Assembly: GCA_030627065.1 (NCBI GenBank)
Contig: DAOUSV010000052.1
Coordinates: forward strand, 1 to 9,108
Origin: Piscirickettsiaceae bacterium
GTDB lineage: Bacteria; Pseudomonadota; Gammaproteobacteria; Nitrosococcales; Methylophagaceae
DNA length: 9,108 bases
Direction of reading: 5' to 3'
Shown piece by piece: positions 1-7,120 of this stretch. The position numbers and the translations under genes are program-made. The first letter of the stretch is position 1, and each line of letters begins with the position of its first letter. The notes under the pieces are model-generated. The model was not told where the DNA came from. It searched no databases and was given only the letters and a program-made list of their open reading frames with translations.

Positions 1-32
1 AAATCAGGGCTGTTAATAAAAATTGAGCTGAT

Positions 33-932
33 TTAATCTACACTTTCTTTAAATGTTAAAGTGCTTTTACATCGAGGGTAATTACTACATCCCCAAAAGA
101 AACTGCCTATATCCCGCCCTTTTCCACTTGTTCTTTTTATCATTTTAACATCGCATGACGGGCATGATGGTGTCGTATAATCGCCATGAGTTACACTCTT
201 TAATAACTCATCTTGCTTGTTTTCAGGTAATGATTTAATTAACCGAACCAGCGATTCTCCTGTAAGCAGTTTAAGGGCTTTACCTTCGGCGAACTCTTTA
301 GCCTCCTTGGTGTACTCTCCCAATGTCATAAAGATTGCTAATGGTGCTTTTTCAGCAGTCATAACACCAAATAACTCACGAACTGGCTTTACACCTACTT
401 TAGAACTACTCCATGCTTTACATTGTACAATTCCAAAAACCTTTGTTTCAGAGTAACTTTCTTTATAAAGGTAGATATCAATACCACCATCAGCACCTTT
501 TCGACTTAATTTTGCCTTATACCCTTTTGCCGTGAAATAACCTGCACATAATTCTTCAAATCGTTTCCATTCTAAAGTTTTAACTAGGTCAATTGACCAT
601 ACTTTATTTGATGTTTTTTCATGAAGTAAATTTTCAGAAGATATTATCATTTCTTTTTGTAGTGTTCGTTTTATTGGAGAGTTTATAAAAACACTCTTTT
701 TTGTCTCACGCCAAACTCTATCGCTTGATGTTTTACTTGAAGAATGGATATTACTTTTCTTTTTAAATAGATAGTAAAGTACTGCCACAACAACAAATAT
801 CAAAATGAATATCTGTACAAACGAAATAACTATATTTTTAGATCCTTCGGGATCAAGGATAAATGGAATAGCTATTAAAACAGCTACTCCACCATATAAG
901 TCACCTTTCTTATTTTTGCGTTTTCTTGCCAT
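33..932 (-). CDS. Membrane-anchored Mrr-type restriction endonuclease-like protein with C-terminal topoisomerase zinc finger
   Basis: The 299-residue protein has three parts. Residues about 12-27 and 33-55 form two hydrophobic helices joined by a very short loop. The basic N-terminus (MARKRKNKK) and the KKK after helix 2 predict that both ends are cytoplasmic. Residues about 113-235 match the Mrr_cat fold: W122, the FEELC segment with E126/E127, GADGGID with D152, and QCK with Q170 and K172. These are the acidic and Q-x-K residues of the PD-(D/E)xK nuclease core. Residues 257-288 are a four-cysteine zinc finger of topoisomerase I C-terminal type (C257, C260, C282, C288). The family cleaves DNA, often modified or foreign DNA; the target here is unknown. 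The gene follows purL in the same direction after 49 bases. Its best Shine-Dalgarno (AAGGA, minus strand) lies 14 bases from the ATG, which is long, so translation may be weak. It is AT-richer than purL, consistent with acquisition. Family call is firm; a defence role is inference. Confidence 0.88.
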   Translation of the reverse strand: MARKRKNKKGDLYGGVAVLIAIPFILDPEGSKNIVISFVQIFILIFVVVAVLYYLFKKKSNIHSSSKTSSDRVWRETKKSVFINSPIKRTLQKEMIISSENLLHEKTSNKVWSIDLVKTLEWKRFEELCAGYFTAKGYKAKLSRKGADGGIDIYLYKESYSETKVFGIVQCKAWSSSKVGVKPVRELFGVMTAEKAPLAIFMTLGEYTKEAKEFAEGKALKLLTGESLVRLIKSLPENKQDELLKSVTHGDYTTPSCPSCDVKMIKRTSGKGRDIGSFFWGCSNYPRCKSTLTFKESVD

Positions 933-981
933 GAGAGTATTTATCGTCCTTAAATTTAAAATCCCATTTCAAAAAGGATAT

Positions 982-3900
982 TTACCCCACCCACTTCCGA
1001 GCATTATGGAACAGTCTTAACCACGGGCCATCTTTACCCCAGTCATCGGGATGCCATGAGTGCTGTACTGTACGCGTCACTCGTTCTGGATGCGGCATCA
1101 TAATCGTCACACGACCATCGGTTGTTGTTAATGATGTTATCCCTTCTGGCGAACCATTAGGATTTTGTGGATACTGCTGAGTAACTTGACCTGCGTGATC
1201 AATATAACGCATGGCCACTAAAGCATCAGCCTGAGAACCGGTGTTGCTGAAGTCTGCACGGCCTTCACCATGTGCAACGGCAATCGGCATGATTGAACCA
1301 GCCATGTCTTTTAGTAACACAGATGGTGATTCAACAATTTCAACTAATGAGAAACGTGCTTCAAACTGCTCTGAAACATTACGCTCAAAACGAGGCCAAT
1401 GCTCACTACCAGGGATTAATTCTTTAAGTTGTGACAGCATTTGACAGCCATTACACACACCTAAGGTGAAGGTATCTTCACGTTGGAAGAAGTCACTAAA
1501 CTGCTGGCGCGCTTTGTCATTATGTAAAATAGTACTTGCCCAACCACGACCGGCACCTAAAACATCGCCATAAGAGAAACCACCACAGGCGACTAAGCCT
1601 TTAAAGTCGGCTAAATCAACACGACCTTCTAAAATATCGCTCATATGAACATCAATGGCGGTAAAACCTGCATGATCAAATGAAGCAGCCATTTCTAGCT
1701 GACCATTAACGCCTTGCTCACGCAAAATAGCCACTTTAGGACGAACACCGCTAACAATGAGTGATGCGGCAATATGTTCATCAGCATCATAGCTAAGATC
1801 GGCATAAAGTCCGGTATCACTTTCATCTAATAAAGCATCAAACTCTTGTTGTGCACAATCAGGGTTATCTCGTAATGCTTGCATCCGGTAGCTTGTTTCA
1901 GACCAAAAACGCTGTAATGTCACCCGTGATTCATTAATTACTTCATCACCGTTTACATTAATAACAATCTGCCCATCATTTCGTAATGAACCGATAACAT
2001 GACTATGATGAGACAGGTTTTGCTCTCTCAAAATTGATAGTGTATCTTCAACATCACAGTGACGAACTTGAATTACCGCCCCTAATTCTTCATTAAATAA
2101 TACCGGTAAGGCATCGCCTAATCCTGATAAATTAATATCAAGACCACAATGTCCGGCAAAGGCCATTTCAACCAATGTACCAACCAAACCACCATCACTA
2201 CGATCATGATATGCCAGCAAAATATCATCTTGTTTCATTTGCTGAATGGCATAGAAAAACTGTTTTAATAATGCCGGAGCATCTAAATCAGGGCCGTGAT
2301 GCCCTACCTGCTTATAAACTTGAGCTAAGGCTGAAGCAGCTAAACGGTTTTGACCTTTTCCTAAATCAATATAGATTAAATCGGTATCACCATGATCAGT
2401 GCGTAACTGCGGTGTCGATGTTTTTGCCGCATCGGTAACCGGTGCAAAGGCAGTCACAATCAATGATAGCGGTGAGGTAACCGATTTATCTTCGCCATCA
2501 TCTTGCCACACTGTTTTCATTGATAATGAATCTTTGCCGACCGGAATGGCAATTCCTAGTTCAGGACAGAGTTCCATGCCCACCGCTTCAACGGTGTCAT
2601 ATAAGCTGGCATCTTCGCCACTATGTCCACAAGCCGCCATCCAGTTGGCTGATAATTTAATATCACCCATTTTAGCAATACTGGCAGCAGCAATATTAGT
2701 GATGGCTTCACCCACCGCCATACGACCTGATGCAGGTGCATCAATCAAAGCTAATGGTGCACGTTCACCCATTGCCATCGCTTCACCTTCAAAGCCATGA
2801 TGATCGGCTAAAGTCACAGCACAATCAGCTACAGGCACTTGCCAAGGGCCAACCATTTGGTCACGCGCCACTAGGCCGGTGACGCTACGATCACCAATGG
2901 TAATTAAGAAGTTCTTGCTCGCTACTGTCGGTAGTTTAAGCACGCGTTCTAATGCTTCATCTACTTTGATACCGTTTAAATCAAGTTCTGGTTTTTTAAA
3001 GGTACGATGTTTCACATCACGTAACATCTTCGGTGGCTTGCCCAGTAACAATGACAAAGGCATATCCACTGGATTGTTATTATTATCAGCATCGCCAACT
3101 AATAAATGTCGATCTTCGGTTGCTTCACCGACAATCGCCCACGGACAACGCTCACGCTCACAAATTGCTTGAAATTCAGCAACCCGATCGGCGTTAATAC
3201 CTAAAACATAACGCTCTTGTGATTCATTACACCAAATTTCCATCGGTGACATACTTGATTCATCATTAGGAACCACGCGAAGTTCAAACTTGCCGCCACG
3301 ACCACTATCATCAACCAATTCAGGGAAGGCATTTGATAAGCCGCCAGCACCAACATCATGAATAGCAATAATTGGATTTTGGTCATCCAAAGCTACACAG
3401 CGATCAATCACCTCTTGGCAACGACGCTCCATTTCTGGATTGCCACGCTGTACCGAAGCAAAGTCTAAGCCTTCTTCACTCGTTCCCGATGCCACAGAGG
3501 ATGCTGCACTACCGCCCAAGCCAATCAACATTGCGGGGCCACCTAAGACAATTAATTGCACGCCTGGATCAAAGATATTCTTCTTAACATGTTGTGGTCG
3601 AATCGTACCCATACCACCTGCCACCATAATAGGCTTGTGATAACCACGCACTTCAAAGCCATCAGCCGAAGGCACTAAAGCTTCATATGTACGGAAATAA
3701 CCACATAAATTAGGTCGACCAAACTCATTATTAAATGCCGCACCACCTAATGGCCCATCGAGCATGATTTCTTGTGCTGAAGCCATTCGTGCGGGTTTGC
3801 CATAAGCAGTTTCCCACGGCTGTTCAAAACCAGGAATATGTAAGTTTGAAACAGAGAATCCAGTTAAACCTGCTTTAGGCTTTGAACCTCGACCAGTTGC

Positions 3901-4866
3901 ACCTTCATCACGAATTTCACCACCTGCACCCGTTGCCGCACCTGGGAATGGAGAAATAGCTGTCGGATGATTATGCGTTTCAACCTTCATTAAGATATGT
4001 TGCATTTCACCTTGATAACTATATTGATTATTCGCCATATCAACATTGAATCGGTGGCTTTTTGCACCTTCAATCACCGACGAGTTATCACTATAAGCGG
4101 TGATCACACCTTCTGGATGTAAGGCATGCGTATTGCGGATCATATTGAATAAAGTGTGTGGCTGTTGCTTGCCATCAACGATCCAGTCGGCACTAAATAT
4201 TTTATGGCGACAATGTTCTGAGTTCGCTTGGGCAAACATCATTAGTTCAATATCGTTAGGATTACGGTTTAGGCTGGTAAAGTTTTCAACTAAATAGTCG
4301 ATTTCATCTTCGGCTAATGCCAAGCCCATTATTTTGTTGGCTTGCACTAATGCATCACGACCGTTATTTAAAATATCAACCGATGCTATAGAACGAGATT
4401 CACCATGTACAAATAAACGTTCAGCTTCATCGACTGAATCAAATATCGACTCAATCATGCGATCATGGAGCAATGGTAAAAGCAGCTGTTTTTGCTCTGA
4501 AGATAATGCTGATGCAGACTCAATAAAGAAAGCAATGCCACGTTCAATACGTAATACATTCTTTATACCACTATTATGCGCAATATCTGTCGCTTTACTT
4601 GACCACGGCGAGATAGTGCCTGGACGAGGAGTGACTAGGAAAAATGCCTCATTATCAGCTGTAATACTGCTCTTATCATTCGCCTCTAATAGTGTTTCAA
4701 CAACAGTTTGTTCTGATGCTGCCAATTCATTTTTACCATCAATCTCAATGAAATAGCGATATTCGCTTCGTAAACCACATACACTAGAAACCTGTTCTTG
4801 TAGTGACGTAAGTAGCTTGTTTAAGCGAAAATCAGAATAAGCCGAACGACCGATTAATTGCAACAT
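982..4866 (-). CDS. purL: Phosphoribosylformylglycinamidine synthase (FGAM synthase), single-chain form
   Basis: PurL catalyses the fourth step of de novo purine synthesis: FGAR, ATP and glutamine give FGAM, in the cytoplasm. The 1,294-residue length is the usual size of the fused gammaproteobacterial enzyme (the Salmonella/E. coli type is about 1,295). In order there are: a PurS-like N-terminal region (about 1-150); a linker; two AIRS-type halves, the first with VETHNHPT (295-302) followed by the glycine-rich GAATGAGGEIRDEGATGRG, the second with PVGKDSLSMK (about 775-784); and a class I glutamine amidotransferase domain from about 1040. The glutaminase triad is visible: nucleophile C1138 in GVCNGCQ, and H1259 and E1261 in PHPE. 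These sit within a few residues of the known Salmonella positions. The start aligns with known PurL N-termini; the Shine-Dalgarno is weak (GGGA, minus strand, a few bases upstream). I saw no clear PurR operator upstream. The gene is divergent from the RDD gene. Confidence 0.98.
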   Translation of the reverse strand: MLQLIGRSAYSDFRLNKLLTSLQEQVSSVCGLRSEYRYFIEIDGKNELAASEQTVVETLLEANDKSSITADNEAFFLVTPRPGTISPWSSKATDIAHNSGIKNVLRIERGIAFFIESASALSSEQKQLLLPLLHDRMIESIFDSVDEAERLFVHGESRSIASVDILNNGRDALVQANKIMGLALAEDEIDYLVENFTSLNRNPNDIELMMFAQANSEHCRHKIFSADWIVDGKQQPHTLFNMIRNTHALHPEGVITAYSDNSSVIEGAKSHRFNVDMANNQYSYQGEMQHILMKVETHNHPTAISPFPGAATGAGGEIRDEGATGRGSKPKAGLTGFSVSNLHIPGFEQPWETAYGKPARMASAQEIMLDGPLGGAAFNNEFGRPNLCGYFRTYEALVPSADGFEVRGYHKPIMVAGGMGTIRPQHVKKNIFDPGVQLIVLGGPAMLIGLGGSAASSVASGTSEEGLDFASVQRGNPEMERRCQEVIDRCVALDDQNPIIAIHDVGAGGLSNAFPELVDDSGRGGKFELRVVPNDESSMSPMEIWCNESQERYVLGINADRVAEFQAICERERCPWAIVGEATEDRHLLVGDADNNNNPVDMPLSLLLGKPPKMLRDVKHRTFKKPELDLNGIKVDEALERVLKLPTVASKNFLITIGDRSVTGLVARDQMVGPWQVPVADCAVTLADHHGFEGEAMAMGERAPLALIDAPASGRMAVGEAITNIAAASIAKMGDIKLSANWMAACGHSGEDASLYDTVEAVGMELCPELGIAIPVGKDSLSMKTVWQDDGEDKSVTSPLSLIVTAFAPVTDAAKTSTPQLRTDHGDTDLIYIDLGKGQNRLAASALAQVYKQVGHHGPDLDAPALLKQFFYAIQQMKQDDILLAYHDRSDGGLVGTLVEMAFAGHCGLDINLSGLGDALPVLFNEELGAVIQVRHCDVEDTLSILREQNLSHHSHVIGSLRNDGQIVINVNGDEVINESRVTLQRFWSETSYRMQALRDNPDCAQQEFDALLDESDTGLYADLSYDADEHIAASLIVSGVRPKVAILREQGVNGQLEMAASFDHAGFTAIDVHMSDILEGRVDLADFKGLVACGGFSYGDVLGAGRGWASTILHNDKARQQFSDFFQREDTFTLGVCNGCQMLSQLKELIPGSEHWPRFERNVSEQFEARFSLVEIVESPSVLLKDMAGSIMPIAVAHGEGRADFSNTGSQADALVAMRYIDHAGQVTQQYPQNPNGSPEGITSLTTTDGRVTIMMPHPERVTRTVQHSWHPDDWGKDGPWLRLFHNARKWVG

Positions 4867-4937
4867 AGTGTTCCCAAGTTCACATAATTAAAGGATTAAT
4901 GATACTTTATACCTCTATATATTACGACTGAATTTAA
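4867..4937. promoter_or_regulatory. Divergent intergenic region with putative promoters for purL and the RDD gene
   Basis: This AT-rich gap of 71 bases lies between two divergent start codons, so both promoters should be here or overlap the gene ends. On the plus strand, TTCACA (4879-4884) and TACTTT (4903-4908) are 18 bases apart. On the minus strand a TATAAA (4906-4911) could be the purL -10, but the only -35-like element (TTCAGT, 4927-4932) is 15 bases away, which is short. The two candidate -10 boxes overlap, so the promoters might compete. All matches are weak, and no purine-repressor-like palindrome was recognised. Confidence 0.35.
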
Positions 4938-5399
4938 ATGAATATTTCCCAAGAAACATATTGCCGCCCTAGTTTATTCCGCCATTTAGCCATTATTATT
5001 TATGACTTACTGCTGCTGCTAGCAATATTATTACTTGCAGGCGGTGTTGCCGTTGCATTTAATGGTGGTCAAGCGATTGGTCAAGGCAACCCTTTTTTCC
5101 TACTGTATTTATTTGCTGTCAGCTTTTTATTTTATGGCTGGTTTTGGACGCACGGCGGTCAAACTCTCGGTATGCGTAGCTGGAAAGTGTATATATTCAG
5201 CAATAATGGTAGTCCGATAAGCTGGTATCAAGCCTTTGTCCGCTTTATCAGTGCTTTTATCTCATGTATCCCACTAGGATTAGGCTTCTGGTGGCAGTTT
5301 CTATCAAGGAGTAATCAGAGTTGGACAAACTCACTATCTGCAACACGAATACACTATTCAGAAAAAAGTAAAATAAAACCATTATCTCGCTTGTCATAA
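4938..5399 (+). CDS. RDD family integral membrane protein
   Basis: This 153-residue protein sits in the inner membrane, with hydrophobic stretches at about 17-40, 53-70 and 97-125. The family hallmarks are R15 at the start of helix 1 (LFRHLA), D23 within helix 1 (IYDLLLLL), and the conserved GQTLGMR segment (74-80) followed by a WKV strand. The family ends with a W/H-D-x-L-S/A-x-T pattern; here it is WTNSLSATRI, so the usual second Asp is Asn at N131. RDD proteins are mostly uncharacterised, though some are linked to ion transport and stress tolerance, so no function is assigned. The ATG at 4938 has no clear Shine-Dalgarno, but the N-terminus reads like other family members. The gene is divergent from purL, and its last codons carry the promoter of the next operon. 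Confidence 0.85.
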   Translation: MNISQETYCRPSLFRHLAIIIYDLLLLLAILLLAGGVAVAFNGGQAIGQGNPFFLLYLFAVSFLFYGWFWTHGGQTLGMRSWKVYIFSNNGSPISWYQAFVRFISAFISCIPLGLGFWWQFLSRSNQSWTNSLSATRIHYSEKSKIKPLSRLS

Positions 5400-5420
5400 T
5401 ATAAAAAATGGCGCTATAAT
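5391..5420 (+). promoter_or_regulatory. Near-consensus sigma-70 promoter of the binding-protein/porin/cyclase operon
   Basis: The -35 is TTGTCA (5391-5396; five of six consensus bases) and the -10 is TATAAT (5415-5420; perfect), with an 18-base spacer. The -35 covers the last two sense codons of the RDD gene and its stop codon begins at the next base. Transcription would start near 5427, leaving about 37 bases of leader before the ATG at 5464. This placement argues that the downstream genes form their own transcription unit. Confidence 0.72.
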
Positions 5421-5450
5421 TCTGAACCACATTAAAATGACTCATGATTC

Positions 5451-5456
5451 GAAGGA
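5451..5456 (+). promoter_or_regulatory. Ribosome binding site that decides the start of the binding-protein-like gene
   Basis: GAAGGA lies seven bases before the ATG at 5464, a good Shine-Dalgarno spacing. The in-frame upstream ATG at 5437 has no purine-rich site before it, lies only about 10 bases after the predicted transcription start, and would add nine hydrophilic residues ahead of the signal peptide. The start at 5464 is therefore preferred. Confidence 0.7.
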
Positions 5457-5463
5457 ACGAAAA

Positions 5464-5874
5464 ATGTGTAAATGGCTATTACTATTTTATCTATTTTTAA
5501 CACCTATCACCCAGGCTCAAGTATTAATTATTAATCCAACTAATATTGATACAGAGCTTTCATTAAACAGTGTCCGCTCCATATTCGCCATGCGTACTCA
5601 TCAATGGTCAGATGGCACTCCAATTCATGTATTTGTACTTGAAGATAATGATGATTTACATACAGACTTTTGTAAAAAAATCCTAAAAGTATTCCCTTAT
5701 CAACTACGACGACTATGGGATAAGCAAATATTCTCCGGCACAGGTGTCTCACCAACAATAGTCAATTCAATACAAGAAATGCGTGACCGTGTCGCAGCGA
5801 CAAAAGGTGCTATCGGTTATGTACATGAACAAGGTATTGACCACACTATTAAGCAAATAGGCATGCCGCTATGA
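5464..5874 (+). CDS. Short periplasmic phosphate-binding-protein-like (PBP-like) protein
   Basis: From the ATG at 5464 the product has 136 residues. Residues 1-18 are a signal peptide (K3, a Leu/Phe-rich core, then TQA before Q19), predicting export to the periplasm. The mature part resembles the PstS-like / PBP_like family: INPTN (23-27), an SVRSIFAMR segment (36-44), W48-S-D-G-T, an LRRLWDKQIFSG segment (81-92), and GAIGYV (115-120) near the end. Family members bind small ligands, classically phosphate. At about 118 mature residues it is roughly half the size of a two-lobed binding protein, and no ABC permease or ATPase gene is nearby, so nutrient import is unlikely. It is the first gene of a probable operon, and its stop codon overlaps the porin start (ATGA). 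A sensing or accessory role for the downstream cyclase is inference. An alternative start at 5437 would give 145 residues. Confidence 0.82.
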   Translation: MCKWLLLFYLFLTPITQAQVLIINPTNIDTELSLNSVRSIFAMRTHQWSDGTPIHVFVLEDNDDLHTDFCKKILKVFPYQLRRLWDKQIFSGTGVSPTIVNSIQEMRDRVAATKGAIGYVHEQGIDHTIKQIGMPL

Positions 5875-7103
5875 AGCACATTACAGCTCTCCTCCTGTCT
5901 TGCTTAATGACAACAGCTTCTTTTGCCGATAATGATTGGTCAGACAATCTACAAGTTCATGGCTTTGCATCACAGGCCTTTGTCTATACAACTGATAACA
6001 ATTTCTATGGCGACAGTGACCATGGTAGTGTTGCCTTCACTGAATTAGGGCTAAATGCTAGCTTTCAACTTTCACCTAGTCTGCGTCTGGCGGGTCAAGT
6101 GTTATCACGACATGCTGGTGAATTTGACCATGGCTCTCCTCGTATTGACTATGCATTAATAGATGCTACTTTAATTTCATCATCTAAAGGAAGGGCTGGT
6201 GTCTATTTAGGTCGAATTAAAAATCCGATTGGACTTTACAATGACACTAGAGATGTCGCCCATACTCGCCAAGGCATATTCAACGCTCAAACTGTTTATT
6301 TTGATAAAGTTCGTGAACTTATTATGTCATCCGATGGCATGCAATTCTATTCTGAATATTTATTTTCTAACGGTGCACTATTAATACAGGCAGGAATGGG
6401 CTATCCACTGCCTGACAAAAATGTTGAACATACATATATGGGAAAGGATTGGGCGGGAAACATTTCAGGTGATGAACTAGGTCTATTTGGCCGAGTTATG
6501 TACGAACATGATGGCGGTCGATGGATATATGCTATTACTGGCTCTCAAACAACGCTTGATTTCAACCATGGAGCAGCAGACGCTACCCCATTTGGTTTAA
6601 GTTCAGGTGAAATCGAAATTGATTACACCATATTATCCGCCCAATATAATGGTGAGAAATGGCAATTTACAACTGAAGTAGCCCTTCAACATACATCTTA
6701 TAATGACATCAGCATAGCATTCGATAATGCAGGATTTGATTCCACGGCCTATTACGGTCAGTTAGATTATAAGTTCACACCGCAATGGCAGGCCTTTATT
6801 CGTTACGAAGAGATCCATCTCCATGATGACTGGAATGGCAAAAAAACGGCTGAAAAAAGCATTGCAAACAGCCAATTTCTTGCTGATAACTATGGTATTC
6901 AACAAACACCCACGCCAGCACATGCTAATTATGCAAAAATATGGACTGTTGGTGGGTACTGGGATATTAAAAATAATTTCAGAATCAGAACTGAATATCA
7001 GCTTGTAGAAGGCACTTTAACATTATCACCTAGAGAAAATAATATCCCCCTCAGCGATAAATATTGGAATCTATTTGCTATATCACTGTCTTATCGTTTC
7101 TAA
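5871..7103 (+). CDS. Outer-membrane porin-like beta-barrel protein
   Basis: The 410-residue protein begins with a signal peptide (1-19, cleavage after S-F-A, then DNDWSD). The mature sequence consists of alternating amphipathic strands rich in Tyr, Phe, Trp, Gly and Asp with polar loops, as in outer-membrane barrels. It ends in SYRF, the C-terminal Phe signature used for barrel assembly. A conserved-looking LGRIKNPIG segment (113-121) is followed by a YNDTRDVAHTRQG stretch, as in uncharacterised porin-like proteins. It probably forms a diffusion channel in the outer membrane; selectivity cannot be read from the sequence. Its ATG overlaps the upstream stop codon (ATGA at 5871-5874), which suggests translational coupling to the periplasmic binding-protein-like gene. 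The cyclase gene starts 17 bases after its stop. No TonB box or plug domain was seen, so it is not a TonB-dependent receptor. Confidence 0.85.
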   Translation: MKHITALLLSCLMTTASFADNDWSDNLQVHGFASQAFVYTTDNNFYGDSDHGSVAFTELGLNASFQLSPSLRLAGQVLSRHAGEFDHGSPRIDYALIDATLISSSKGRAGVYLGRIKNPIGLYNDTRDVAHTRQGIFNAQTVYFDKVRELIMSSDGMQFYSEYLFSNGALLIQAGMGYPLPDKNVEHTYMGKDWAGNISGDELGLFGRVMYEHDGGRWIYAITGSQTTLDFNHGAADATPFGLSSGEIEIDYTILSAQYNGEKWQFTTEVALQHTSYNDISIAFDNAGFDSTAYYGQLDYKFTPQWQAFIRYEEIHLHDDWNGKKTAEKSIANSQFLADNYGIQQTPTPAHANYAKIWTVGGYWDIKNNFRIRTEYQLVEGTLTLSPRENNIPLSDKYWNLFAISLSYRF

Positions 7104-7120
7104 AAAGATTATTATGTGGC

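Noticed and set aside
1..34. Inverted repeat AAATCAG (1-7) and CTGATTT (28-34) at the end of the nuclease gene, as a possible terminator or attachment site
   Set aside because: The arms are only 7 bases with a 20-base loop, no T-run follows in the direction of transcription, and the window edge hides the context.
950..959. Palindrome TTAAATTTAA between purL and the nuclease gene as a terminator or operator
   Set aside because: It is purely A/T, has no loop or T-tract, and palindromes of this kind arise by chance in AT-rich spacers.
940..972. A promoter for the nuclease gene, with TTGAAA (minus strand, 967-972) as -35
   Set aside because: The only -10-like hexamer, GATAAA, is 21 bases away, too far for a sigma-70 promoter.
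2399..2800. Open frame of 133 codons on the plus strand inside purL
   Set aside because: It lies opposite a complete, motif-verified purL and shows no domain or coding features of its own; it is an antisense shadow, as is a similar frame at 4334-4756.
4867..4937. A purine-repressor operator upstream of purL
   Set aside because: No sequence resembling the PurR palindrome with its central CG was found in the gap.
5437..5463. Upstream ATG at 5437 as the start of the binding-protein-like gene
   Set aside because: It has no Shine-Dalgarno, is very close to the predicted transcription start, and would place nine charged residues before a normal signal peptide.
5871..7103. TonB-dependent receptor as the identity of the barrel protein
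   Set aside because: At 410 residues it is too short and has no plug domain or TonB box; its features fit a simple porin.
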